64,000 bases of DNA from Methylibium sp035476815 (GTDB lineage Bacteria > Pseudomonadota > Gammaproteobacteria > Burkholderiales > Burkholderiaceae_C): positions 1-64,000 of the forward strand of contig DATILD010000023.1 in the NCBI GenBank assembly GCA_035476815.1, given 5' to 3'. The notes below the pieces were generated by a model that was given only the letters and a program-made list of their open reading frames with translations, did not search any database and was not told where the DNA came from. Each line of letters begins with the position of its first letter. The stretch's first letter is position 1. This document shows positions 26,755 through 35,356 of this stretch, one piece after another. A program made the position numbers and the translations under genes.

Positions 26755-27930
26755 ATGTCCACCTCGACCGCCTTCGAAGCCCTGCTGGTCGCGTGCCGCG
26801 CGATCGCCGGCGACGTGGCCGCGCGCCATGCGGCCGACGTGGATGCGCGGGCGCGCTTCCCGCACGAAACGATCGCGGCGCTGCGCGAAGCGCGCGTGCT
26901 GTCGGCCGGCGTGCCGCTGGAGCAGGGCGGCGCCGGCTGCACGCTGGCCGAGCAGGCCCTGCTGTGCGCGACCGTCGCCCAGGCCTGCGGCTCGAGCGGC
27001 ATGGTGCTGGCCATGCACTACATCCAGGTCGGCTGCATCGCGCGGCATGCCGGTGCGTCGGCGTTCTTCCGTGGCTACCTGGCCGAGCTGGCCGAGCAGC
27101 AGCGGCTGCTCGCGTCGATGACCTCGGAGGTCGGCGTCTATGGCGACACGCGTTCGAGCATTTGCTCCGTCGTGCCGACCGAGGACGACCGCCTGCGGCT
27201 CGACAAGGACGCCACCACCGGCTCCTACTGCACCGAAGCCGATGCCATCCTGGTGACCTGCCGTCGGGCGCCCGATGCCGCCGCGGGCGACCAGGTGCTG
27301 GTGCTGGTGCGCCGCGAGGACTGCCAGCTCACCCAGACGACCAGCTGGGACACCCTGGGCATGCGCGGCACCTGCAGCCCGGGCTTCCGGCTCGCCTCGT
27401 GCGTGGCCGCCGAGCAGGTGCTGCCCGGGCCGTTTGCCGACTCCTCGGCGCAGACCATGGTGCCCTACTCGCATGTGCTGTGGTCGGCGTTGTGGTGGGG
27501 CATCGCGGCCGATGCGGTGGCGCGCGCCGCCGCGTTCGTGCGCGGCCAGGCCCGCCAGTCGCCCGGGACGGTGCCGCCGACCGCACAGGCGCTGGCGCGG
27601 GTGTCGGCACGGCTGCAGGCGATGCGCAGCCTCTGGGTGACGATGGCACGCGACTTCGACGCCACCTGCGCCCGCGCCGACGGACGCGACGAGCTCACCA
27701 CCATCGGCTGGGCGCTGCGCCTGAACAACCTGAAGATCAGCGCCTCCGAGGCCGCGCCGGCGATCGTGCACGAGGCGCTGCAGATCGTCGGGCTGCTCGG
27801 CTACAAGAACGACAGCCCGCACAGCCTGGGCCGCCAGTACCGCGACGTGCTGTCGGCGTCGCTGATGATCTCCAACGAGCGCATTGCCGCCAGGAATGCC
27901 GCCCTGCTGCTGGTGCACAAGGATGCCTGA
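26755..27930 (+). CDS. Acyl-CoA dehydrogenase family protein
   Basis: A 391-residue flavoprotein homologue. The helical N-terminal domain (GVPLEQGGAGCTLAEQALL), the middle beta domain (ASMTSEVGVYGD, then SWDTLGMRGTCS) and the C-terminal helical domain (ALQIVGLLGYKNDSPHSLGRQYRDVLSA) match the ACAD fold. Relatives that work with carrier proteins, such as prolyl-S-CP oxidases, desaturate an aminoacyl thioester. Coupling to an aminoacyl:CP ligase (8-base overlap) points to that kind of substrate here, but it is not shown by sequence alone. Confidence 0.85.
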   Translation: MSTSTAFEALLVACRAIAGDVAARHAADVDARARFPHETIAALREARVLSAGVPLEQGGAGCTLAEQALLCATVAQACGSSGMVLAMHYIQVGCIARHAGASAFFRGYLAELAEQQRLLASMTSEVGVYGDTRSSICSVVPTEDDRLRLDKDATTGSYCTEADAILVTCRRAPDAAAGDQVLVLVRREDCQLTQTTSWDTLGMRGTCSPGFRLASCVAAEQVLPGPFADSSAQTMVPYSHVLWSALWWGIAADAVARAAAFVRGQARQSPGTVPPTAQALARVSARLQAMRSLWVTMARDFDATCARADGRDELTTIGWALRLNNLKISASEAAPAIVHEALQIVGLLGYKNDSPHSLGRQYRDVLSASLMISNERIAARNAALLLVHKDA

Positions 27931-28840
27931 CCCCGACCGCCTGGATCCGCAGTCCCTCTACGACGGCCTGGTCGCGCATGGTCTGATCGTCCCGACCGGC
28001 GTGCCGGGCGCCTTCGGGCGCGGCGCCGTGTTCGAGGACGTGCTCGAGCGTTTCAACGCCTGCGTCAGCACCGTCGCGGCGCCCGACCAGGCCGAGGTCT
28101 TCACCTTCCCGCCGGTGATCGACCGCCGCGTGCTCGAGCGGGTCAACTACCTCGAGTCCTTCCCGCACCTGTGCGGGTCGGTGCACAGCTTCTTCGGCAA
28201 CGAACTGCAGTCGCTGGCCCTGGCCGAGCGGGCCCGGGAAGGCAAGGACTGGGGCGAACTGCTCGGCCAGACCGCCGTGGTGCTCAACCCGGCGGCCTGC
28301 TACCCGCTCTATCCGAGCCTGGCCGGCCGGCTGCCCGAGCAGGGACGGCGCGTGACGATGCTCAACTGGGTCTTCCGCCACGAGCCCTCGGCCGAACCGA
28401 CGCGGATGCAGTCGTTTCGCGTGCGCGAGTTCGTCTGCGCCGGCACGGCCGAGCAGGTGCTCGACTGGCGCGACGACTGGCTGCAGCGCGGCCTGGAGCT
28501 GCTGCGCTCGCTCGGCCTGGCGGCGCAGCCCGAGGTCGCGTCGGACCCCTTCTTCGGTCGCGGCGGCCGCATGCTCGCGGTCGACCAGCGCGAGCAGAAG
28601 TTGAAGTACGAGATCGTCGTGCCGGTGATCTCGGCGCAGGCGCCGACCGCGATCGGCTCCTTCAACTTCCACCGCGACCACTTCGGCAGCACCTTCGGCA
28701 TCCAGACCGCCGATGGCGGCGTCGCCAGCACGGCCTGCCTGGGTTTCGGACTCGAGCGCGTCGTGATGGCGCTGTTCCGGACCCACGGCTTCGAGCCGAC
28801 GCACTGGCCGGCGGACGTCCGAAGCCGGCTCTGGCCCTGA
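27923..28840 (+). CDS. Amino acid:[carrier protein] ligase, class II aaRS-like
   Basis: A 305-residue homologue of the catalytic core of atypical seryl-tRNA synthetases, without a tRNA-binding domain. The characterised Bradyrhizobium relatives load glycine or alanine onto the phosphopantetheine of a small carrier protein. The zinc triad expected for this family is visible as C126 (ACYPLYP), E169 (RVREFVC) and C272 (TACLGFGLERV). Motif 2 is NWVFRHEPSAEPTRMQSFR and motif 3 GFGLERVVMALF. The likely partner is the ACP at 22074. The gene overlaps the preceding ACAD gene by eight bases. Confidence 0.9.
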   Translation: MPDPDRLDPQSLYDGLVAHGLIVPTGVPGAFGRGAVFEDVLERFNACVSTVAAPDQAEVFTFPPVIDRRVLERVNYLESFPHLCGSVHSFFGNELQSLALAERAREGKDWGELLGQTAVVLNPAACYPLYPSLAGRLPEQGRRVTMLNWVFRHEPSAEPTRMQSFRVREFVCAGTAEQVLDWRDDWLQRGLELLRSLGLAAQPEVASDPFFGRGGRMLAVDQREQKLKYEIVVPVISAQAPTAIGSFNFHRDHFGSTFGIQTADGGVASTACLGFGLERVVMALFRTHGFEPTHWPADVRSRLWP

Positions 28841-28841
28841 C

Positions 28842-29846
28842 GTGCTCGCGATGGCGCCGGTGCGGCACCCGATGGTGGTCGCGGGCCTGAGCCCGGACAG
28901 CTATGTCACCAGTCCGCTGCATGCGGCCGAGCGCACCTGGGTCGAGAAGAACTGCTATGTCGACATCTGGATCGCCCTGCTGCAGGCGCTCGAGCTCGAA
29001 CCGCGGGCGATGCTCGGCTTCACGCTCGCGCTCGACTTCGAGGGCGACCAGTGGACCTTCTTCAAGCCGCCCCACGACGAGTTGCGGAATCTCTACGGAA
29101 TCGACGTGCAGGAGCTCAACGTCTGGCGGCCGCTGCTCGACCATGCGATCGAGCACCTCGCCGCGGACAAGCTGCTCGCGACCGAGGCCGACGCCTACTG
29201 GCTGCCCGACACCGCCGGCACCGACTACCGACGCCAGCATGTCAAGACGACCATCGTGCTGGCCGAGGTCGACCCCGCCGCCGAGACCGTGGGCTATTTC
29301 CACAACACCGGCTACTACCGCGCCGACGGCGAGGACTTCCGTCGCCTGTTCCGCCTCGCCCCCGAGGACGCCGCGCTGCCGCTGTACGCCGAGACGATCC
29401 GGCTCGACCGTCTGCAGCGGCGCTCGCCCGACGCGCTGGCCCGCCAGGCGCTCGCGCTGCTCGGCCGCCACGCCGCGTGGCGGCCGGCCGACAACCCGGT
29501 GCGCCGCTTCGCCGCGCGCATCGGCAGCGAGCTGCCGGTCCTGCAGCGGCAGGGGCTGCCCGTCTATCACGCCTGGGCCTTCGCGACCATCCGCCAGCTG
29601 GGCGCGGCGTTCGAGTTGGCGGCGCTGCATCTCGACTGGCTGGCCGCGCAGGGCCACACGGGATTCGACACCCCGGCCGCCCCGTTCCGGCAGATCGCCG
29701 CCGATGCGAAGACGCTGATCCTGAAGGCCGCGCGGGCCGTCAACGCCGGCCGGCCGCTCGACGCCGACGCGCTGCTCGGGCAGATGGCGTGCGCCTGGGA
29801 CGACGGCTTCCAGCGGCTCGACCTGGCCCTGGCCGCCGCGGCCTGA
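28842..29846 (+). CDS. DUF1839 family protein
   Basis: A 334-residue protein of unknown function, about the usual DUF1839 length. Conserved-looking stretches are ERTWVEKNCYVDIWIALLQAL, DFEGDQWTFFKPP, DTAGTDYRRQHVKTTI and GYFHNTGYYRADGEDF. In genomes I know of, this family tends to sit with aminoacyl:carrier-protein ligases, as here (one base after the ligase stop). It could accept or transfer the aminoacyl group, but that is a guess. Start may be GTG 28842 or ATG 28851; neither has a good ribosome site. Confidence 0.82.
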   Translation: MLAMAPVRHPMVVAGLSPDSYVTSPLHAAERTWVEKNCYVDIWIALLQALELEPRAMLGFTLALDFEGDQWTFFKPPHDELRNLYGIDVQELNVWRPLLDHAIEHLAADKLLATEADAYWLPDTAGTDYRRQHVKTTIVLAEVDPAAETVGYFHNTGYYRADGEDFRRLFRLAPEDAALPLYAETIRLDRLQRRSPDALARQALALLGRHAAWRPADNPVRRFAARIGSELPVLQRQGLPVYHAWAFATIRQLGAAFELAALHLDWLAAQGHTGFDTPAAPFRQIAADAKTLILKAARAVNAGRPLDADALLGQMACAWDDGFQRLDLALAAAA

Positions 29847-29919
29847 TGCGCGCGTCGGCCCGCACCGATCCGCACGGATACTGCTGGCCCGCGGCACGGC
29901 CCGGCCGCGCCCCTCGACC

Positions 29920-31047
29920 ATGACGACCCACATCGCGCTCATCGGCTGCGGCTATGTCGCCGACTTCTACCTCGCCACCTTGCCGGCCCATCCTGAATTG
30001 CAGGTCGCCGGCGTGTTCGACCGCCTGCCGGAGCGCGCGGCGACGCTGTCGCGCGCCTACGGCGTGCCGGCCTACGGCTCGCTGCAGGAGCTGCTCGCCG
30101 ATGCCCGCGTCACGCTGGTGCTGAACCTGACCAACCCGCGCGAGCACTACGCGGTGTCGCGCGCCTGCCTCGAGGCCGGCAAGCATGTCTACTCCGAGAA
30201 GCCGCTGGCGATGGCGATGGACCAGGCCACGGCGCTGGTCGAGCTGGCCGAGGCGCGCGGCCTGCACCTCGCCAGCGCGCCCTGCAGCAGCCTCGGCGAG
30301 ACCGCGCTGACGATCCGCCGCGCGCTGCGCGAGGGCCGCGTCGGGCCGGTGCGGGTGGTCTATGCCGAGATGGACGACGGCATGGTGCACCGCATGCAGT
30401 ACCGCAAGTGGCGCTCGGTGTCGGGCATGCCCTGGCCCTACCAGGACGAGTTCGAGGTCGGCTGCACGCTCGAGCATGCCGGCTACTACCTGACCTGGCT
30501 GCTCGACTGGTTCGGGCCGGCCGAGAGCGTCACCGCCTTCGCCTCCGCGCAGGTGCCGGACAAGCTGGCAGGCGAGACGCTCGCACCGCCGGACGCGCCG
30601 GACTTCTCGGTGGCCTGCATCCGCTTCGCGTCGGGCGTCGTCGCACGCCTGACCTGCAGCATCCTGGCGCCGCACGACCATGCGCTGCGCATCGTCGGCG
30701 ACGACGGCGTGCTGTCGACCCGCGAGTGCTGGGACTACCGCTCGCCGGTCCACCTGCGCCGCCTCGTGTCGATCCGCCGCAAGACCTTCCTGAGCCCCTG
30801 GCGCAGCCGCTGCCCGCTGCTGCCGCCACCCGCGGGCTCGGCGGTGTACCGGCGCGCCCACAGGATGGACTTCGGGCGCGGCCCGGCGGCCCTGGCCGCG
30901 GCGGTCGCGACCGGTCGCTCCGGGCGGCCGGCGGCGCAGTTCTCGCTGCACGCCAACGAACTGGCGCTCGCGATCCATCAGGCCGGCCGCGACGGGAGCT
31001 GCCATCGCATGGCCACCTCCTTCACGCCGGCCGAGCTCGAGGCCTGA
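29920..31047 (+). CDS. Gfo/Idh/MocA-family oxidoreductase 1
   Basis: A 375-residue NAD(P)-dependent oxidoreductase. The nucleotide loop is GCGYVADFYL near the N terminus, followed by YSEKPLAM at about 91 and a substrate-side CTLEHAGYYLTWLLDW. In polysaccharide loci such enzymes usually oxidise or reduce a nucleotide sugar. It is the first of two adjacent members, 12 bases apart, but the two are clearly divergent, so a simple recent duplication is unlikely. The exact sugar is unknown. Confidence 0.87.
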   Translation: MTTHIALIGCGYVADFYLATLPAHPELQVAGVFDRLPERAATLSRAYGVPAYGSLQELLADARVTLVLNLTNPREHYAVSRACLEAGKHVYSEKPLAMAMDQATALVELAEARGLHLASAPCSSLGETALTIRRALREGRVGPVRVVYAEMDDGMVHRMQYRKWRSVSGMPWPYQDEFEVGCTLEHAGYYLTWLLDWFGPAESVTAFASAQVPDKLAGETLAPPDAPDFSVACIRFASGVVARLTCSILAPHDHALRIVGDDGVLSTRECWDYRSPVHLRRLVSIRRKTFLSPWRSRCPLLPPPAGSAVYRRAHRMDFGRGPAALAAAVATGRSGRPAAQFSLHANELALAIHQAGRDGSCHRMATSFTPAELEA

Positions 31048-31059
31048 TCCCACCCCACC

Positions 31060-32160
31060 ATGACGAGCACCGACCGCACCATCCTCTGGGGCCTGTGGGG
31101 CACCGGCCGGCAGGCGCACGAGCTGGCGCTCGACTTCCGGCACGTGACGGGCGCGCGGCTGCATGCGGTCGGCTCGCGCTCGGTCGAACGTGCGCAGGCC
31201 TTCGCGCAGCGGCACGCGGCGCCGACGCATCACGGCAGCCTGCAAGCGCTGCTCGGCGACCCGGCCATCGATGTCGTCTACCTGGCCTCGCCCAACGCGC
31301 GCCACCTCGAGGACAGCCTGGCCTGCATCGAGGCCGGCAAGGCCGTGCTGTGCGAGAAGCCGTTCGCGCTCGACGCCGCCCAGGCCACGGCCATCGCGGC
31401 GGCCGCCCGCCAGCGGCGGGTGTTCTGCATGGAGGCGATGTGGACGCGCTTCATCCCCGCCGTCGCCGAGGCGCGCCGCCTGGTCGCTGCCGGTGCGCTC
31501 GGCCGCATCGAGCGCATCGAGGGCGACTTCGGCTACCCCGCGGCGCCGAGCGCCGCGGATGCGCGCTTCTCGCCCGCCGCGGGCGGCGGCGCGCTGCTCG
31601 ACCGCGGCGTCTACCTGCTGTCGCTGGCCCAGCAGCTGCTCGGCGAGCCGGTCAGCGTGGCGGCGAGCGCTCGGATCGGTCCGACCGGCGTCGACGAGCA
31701 TTCGGCCTGCCAGCTCGGCTACGCCGACGGCGCCGTCGCGCAGCTGTCGGCGAGCCTGACCAGCCTGGGCCGCAACGAGCTCGTCATCACCGGCGACCGC
31801 GGCCGGCTGTGCCTGCACGCGCCCTTCTACCGTGCCCATCGGCTCAGCCTGGTGGCGAGCCCGGTGCCGGTGGCGTCCGCTGATGGCCCACCGTCATGGC
31901 GTTCGCGCCTGCGCGATGCGTCGACCCTCAAGCGGCTGCGGCGGCAGCTCGAGCCGCTCGCCGCGATGCGCTCGCCGCTGCGCGGCCACCGCCACGTCTT
32001 CGCCGGCAACGGCTACCAGTTCGAGCTGCAGGAAGTCGTCCGCTGCCTGCAGCGCGGGGCGCTGGAAAGCGAGATCATGCCGCTGGACGATTCGATCGCC
32101 GTGATGGCGATCGCCGACCGCGTGCGCGCCCAGTGGGCCGCGCGGCCCGAACACGCCTAA
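31060..32160 (+). CDS. Gfo/Idh/MocA-family oxidoreductase 2
   Basis: A 366-residue paralogue. The nucleotide loop is LWGTGRQAHEL, then CEKPFALDAAQA, and GGGALLDRGVYLLSLAQQLLG, which resembles the dihydrodiol-dehydrogenase-like branch of the family. It follows the first oxidoreductase and precedes a glycosyltransferase by 9 bases. Together the pair may make a modified sugar for the polymer, which is inference. Confidence 0.87.
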   Translation: MTSTDRTILWGLWGTGRQAHELALDFRHVTGARLHAVGSRSVERAQAFAQRHAAPTHHGSLQALLGDPAIDVVYLASPNARHLEDSLACIEAGKAVLCEKPFALDAAQATAIAAAARQRRVFCMEAMWTRFIPAVAEARRLVAAGALGRIERIEGDFGYPAAPSAADARFSPAAGGGALLDRGVYLLSLAQQLLGEPVSVAASARIGPTGVDEHSACQLGYADGAVAQLSASLTSLGRNELVITGDRGRLCLHAPFYRAHRLSLVASPVPVASADGPPSWRSRLRDASTLKRLRRQLEPLAAMRSPLRGHRHVFAGNGYQFELQEVVRCLQRGALESEIMPLDDSIAVMAIADRVRAQWAARPEHA

Positions 32161-32169
32161 CCGCCCGCC

Positions 32170-33465
32170 ATGCCCGACCACCGCCCTCCGCCGCGCCGCG
32201 TGGCCTATCTGGTCAGCCAGTACCCGATGCTGTCGATGATCTTCATCATCCGCGAGGTGCTGCAGCTGCGCCGGCTCGGCTGGCGCATCGACGTCGCGTC
32301 GATCAACGCCGCCGACCGCGGCCTGCAGGGCCTGACGGCCGACGAGGCCGGCGAGGCGAGCCACACCTACTACCTCAAGCCGCATGGCTGGCGCGGCGCG
32401 CTGAACGCGCATCTCGACACCGCGCTGCGCCACCCGCGTGGCTGGCTGCGCGGATGGGCGGCGGTCGTGCGGCTCGCGCGCGCCGACCTTCGGCAGCTGG
32501 CCCTCAACCTCGCCTACTTCAGCGAGGCGCTGATGGTCGGCGTGTGGATGCGGCGGCGCGGCCAGCAGCATCTGCATGCCCACCTCGGCTCGCAGGCCTC
32601 GACGGTGGCGATGTGGGTCAAGACGGTGTTCGGCCACGGCTTCTCGATCACCGTGCACGGCCCCGACGAGTTCTATGACGCCTACCGCCAATACCTGCCC
32701 GAGAAGGTGGCGGCGGCCGACTTCATCTGCTGCATCAGCCACTTCGCGCGCAGCCAGCTGATGCGGCTGTCGCCCTACGCGCACTGGCACAAGCTCGAGG
32801 TGGTGCGGCTGGGCGTCGACCCCGCGCATTTCGCGCCGCGCCCGCGGCCGCTGTCCGCGGACGGCGCGTTCGAACTGCTGTGCGTCGGACGGCTGACGCC
32901 CTCCAAGGGCCAGCACCTGCTGATCGACGCCGTCGCCCGCCTGCTCGGCCAGGGCCGGCGCGTGCGGCTGCGGCTGGTCGGCGCCGGCGACGACCGTGCG
33001 TCGCTCGAGGCGCAGGTGCGCGCGCAGGGGCTCGTCGACCATGTCCTGTTCGAGGGCGCGGTCAACCAGGACCGCATCCGCGCGCTGTACGCACAGGCCC
33101 ATTGCTTCTGCATCGCCAGCTTCGCCGAGGGCATCCCGGTGGTGCTGATGGAGGCGATGGCGATGGCCGTGCCCTGCGTGACGACGCGTATCACCGGCAT
33201 CCCCGAGCTGATCGAGGATGGCCGCGACGGCCTGCTGGTCGCGCCCTCGGACGCCGAGGGCCTGGCCGGCGCGATCGCGCGGCTGATGGACGATCCGGCC
33301 CTTTACGACCGGATCGCGGTGGCCGGCCGGCAGCGCGTGGTCGACGACTACGACCTGGCCCGCAACGTCCACCGCCTGGCCGAGGTGTTCGGACGGCGGC
33401 TGCCGCCGCCGTCGGCAGCGGCAGCCGCCCCCGCGGCCGCCGGCCGCAAGGGGGAGCCGGCGTGA
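32170..33465 (+). CDS. Glycosyltransferase family 4
   Basis: A 431-residue GT-B glycosyltransferase. The donor-side domain shows CVGRLTPSKGQHLLIDA and the E-x7-E element EGIPVVLMEAM that contacts the nucleotide sugar. The acceptor-side half has HAHLGSQAS and SITVHGPDEF, as in WcaL-type colanic acid transferases. It acts on lipid-linked intermediates at the cytoplasmic face. The last 15 residues are Ala/Pro-rich. Its stop overlaps the next start by one base. Confidence 0.9.
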   Translation: MPDHRPPPRRVAYLVSQYPMLSMIFIIREVLQLRRLGWRIDVASINAADRGLQGLTADEAGEASHTYYLKPHGWRGALNAHLDTALRHPRGWLRGWAAVVRLARADLRQLALNLAYFSEALMVGVWMRRRGQQHLHAHLGSQASTVAMWVKTVFGHGFSITVHGPDEFYDAYRQYLPEKVAAADFICCISHFARSQLMRLSPYAHWHKLEVVRLGVDPAHFAPRPRPLSADGAFELLCVGRLTPSKGQHLLIDAVARLLGQGRRVRLRLVGAGDDRASLEAQVRAQGLVDHVLFEGAVNQDRIRALYAQAHCFCIASFAEGIPVVLMEAMAMAVPCVTTRITGIPELIEDGRDGLLVAPSDAEGLAGAIARLMDDPALYDRIAVAGRQRVVDDYDLARNVHRLAEVFGRRLPPPSAAAAAPAAAGRKGEPA

Positions 33466-34679
33466 TGGCCCTGCTGGTCGACGGCGTCGACGCCCTGCTC
33501 ACGCTGCTGGCCCTGCTGCTGCTCGTGCCCGTGGGGGTGTTGACGCTGCAGTTGCTGCTGGCCCGCCCCGGTGGCGCCGCGGCCGCGGTCGCTGCGGGGC
33601 GGCGGCCCCGGCTGGCGGTCGTGATGCCGGCCCACAACGAGGCGGCCGGCATCGCCGAGCCGATCGCCGCGCTGCGGGCCCAGCTCGCGCCAGGCGACCG
33701 GCTGCTGGTGGTGGCCGACAACTGCTCGGACGCCACCGCCGCCGTCGCAGCGGCCGCCGGCGCGCAGGTGAGCGAGCGTTTCGACAGCGTGCGTCGCGGC
33801 AAGGGCTATGCGCTCGACCATGGCGTGCGCCAGTTGGAGGCCGACCCGCCCGAGGTGGTGCTGATCGTCGATGCCGACTGCATCGTCGAGCCGGGCGCGC
33901 TCGACCGACTGGCGCGCGAATGCGCGGCGCACGGCCGCCCCATCCAGGCCCTCTACCGCATGCTGACGCCCGAGGGCGCCGGCCTGCGGATGCGGGTTGC
34001 ACAGTTCGCCTGGCGGGTCAAGGGCCAGGCACGCGCGCTCGGCTACCGCCGGCTGGGCCTGCCCTGCCAGCTGATGGGCACCGGCATGGCCTTCCCTTGG
34101 GCACAGATCGTGACGGCGCCGCTCGCCTCCGGCCACCTGGTCGAGGACCTGCAGCTCGGGCTCGACCTGGCCGCCGCCGGCCATGCGCCGCGCTATTGCG
34201 TGGAGGCGGTCGTGACCAGCAGCTTCCCGTCGTCCGACGACGCGACGGCATCGCAGCGCACGCGCTGGGAGCATGGCCACCTGGGCGTCATCGCGGCCCA
34301 GGGCCCGCGGCTGCTGTGGCGCGCGCTGCGCGAGCGCAACGGGGCGCTGGCGGCGCTGACGCTCGACCTGTGCGTGCCGCCGCTGTCCTTCCTGGTGCTG
34401 CTGCTCGGCGGCATGCTGGCGGCCGGCGCGCTGTTCGCGCTCGCCAGCGGCGAGCGCGGCCCGCTGGCGCTGGCTGCGCTGTCGGCCCTGCTGATGGCGC
34501 TCGGCATCGGGGCGGCATGGCAGCGCTTCGGCCGCGATGCCCTCTCGCTCGGCGAACTGCTGGGCATCCCGCTGTACGTGCTGGCCAAGCTGCCGATGTA
34601 CGCGCGGCTGCTGGTGGCCCGCCAGACCCAGTGGGTCCGCACCGGCCGCGACAAGCCGCGGCCGCCGGACCGCGGCTAG
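33465..34679 (+). CDS. Membrane glycosyltransferase family 2
   Basis: A 404-residue GT-A enzyme with an N-terminal helix (ALLTLLALLLLVPVGVLTLQLLL), the catalytic domain from VVMPAHNEA, a DxD-type motif in VLIVDADCIV, a later ED in GHLVEDLQLG, and SQRTRWEHGH, the QxxRW-like motif of processive enzymes. Two or three C-terminal helices follow. ATG 33465 is preferred to GTG 33462 because AGGGGGAG lies 7-9 bases before it. It ends the rightward operon, its stop sharing CTAG with the stop of the convergent phosphopantetheinyl transferase gene. Confidence 0.9.
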   Translation: MALLVDGVDALLTLLALLLLVPVGVLTLQLLLARPGGAAAAVAAGRRPRLAVVMPAHNEAAGIAEPIAALRAQLAPGDRLLVVADNCSDATAAVAAAAGAQVSERFDSVRRGKGYALDHGVRQLEADPPEVVLIVDADCIVEPGALDRLARECAAHGRPIQALYRMLTPEGAGLRMRVAQFAWRVKGQARALGYRRLGLPCQLMGTGMAFPWAQIVTAPLASGHLVEDLQLGLDLAAAGHAPRYCVEAVVTSSFPSSDDATASQRTRWEHGHLGVIAAQGPRLLWRALRERNGALAALTLDLCVPPLSFLVLLLGGMLAAGALFALASGERGPLALAALSALLMALGIGAAWQRFGRDALSLGELLGIPLYVLAKLPMYARLLVARQTQWVRTGRDKPRPPDRG

Positions 34680-35356
34680 CCGCGTCGCGCGACGGCGGCG
34701 ACCCAGGCGCTGCCCGGCTCGAGGCTGCGCAGATCCACCGCCGCGGCGCCCTCCGGGCACGGCACGACGACCCGGCGCGGTTCGCCGCCGCAGCCGGTCT
34801 CGACAAGGTCCGGCGCCACCCCCAGCCCGGTGCCGACCGCCTTCAGGCAGGCTTCCTTGCGGGTCCAGCAGCGCAGGAAGGCCGTGTCGCCCGCGGGCGT
34901 CCCGGCGAGCGCCACCCAGGCCGCACGCTCCGGCGCCGAGCACACCCTCGCGGCCAGCGCGGCAGCGTCGGGCACCGCATGCAGCACCTCGAGATCGACG
35001 CCGATCTCGGCGGCAGGACAGATCGCGACCAGCGCCAGATCGGCGCTGTGGCTCAGGTTGAAGTGACCCTGCGCCGCCGGCGCGAGGACCGGCTTGCCCG
35101 CCGCGCCGACCTCGAAGCGCAGCGACCCGGGCGCGATGCCGCCCTGCGCACCCAGCAGGCCGCGCAGCGCGACGTGGGCCCGCTCGTAGCGAAGGCGGTG
35201 CACCGGGTCGCGCAAGCGCGCCGCCCGGGCGCGTTCCGCGTCCGACAGCCAGGCCAGGTTCGCCGCCGCCGGCGCCACCGCCAGATCGACGAGCCACAGC
35301 GCGACGTCGTCGAAGCCCGACGCGAGCCGGTGCCAGGGCGGTGACGCGAGGCTCAC
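34676..35356 (-). CDS. 4'-phosphopantetheinyl transferase, Sfp type
   Basis: A 226-residue Sfp-like enzyme that moves phosphopantetheine from CoA onto carrier-protein serines. The magnesium motif is IGVDLEVLHAV and the second motif WTRKEACLKAVGTGLG, with GKPVLA and FNLSHSADLAL in between. It is the only such gene in the window, so it probably activates the NRPS PCP, the PKS ACP and the two free ACPs. Start GTG 35356 overlaps the GT2 stop by four bases. It ends the leftward assembly-line operon. Confidence 0.93.
   Translation of the reverse strand: MSLASPPWHRLASGFDDVALWLVDLAVAPAAANLAWLSDAERARAARLRDPVHRLRYERAHVALRGLLGAQGGIAPGSLRFEVGAAGKPVLAPAAQGHFNLSHSADLALVAICPAAEIGVDLEVLHAVPDAAALAARVCSAPERAAWVALAGTPAGDTAFLRCWTRKEACLKAVGTGLGVAPDLVETGCGGEPRRVVVPCPEGAAAVDLRSLEPGSAWVAAVARRG

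Noticed and set aside
27923..28840. A truncated seryl-tRNA synthetase pseudogene
   Set aside because: Motifs 2 and 3 and the Cys-Glu-Cys zinc set are intact and length matches the carrier-protein ligases; it lacks only the tRNA-binding part, as expected.
29920..32160. Two Gfo/Idh/MocA genes as a recent duplication
   Set aside because: Nucleotide loops, substrate motifs and C-terminal halves differ strongly; they look like separate family branches.
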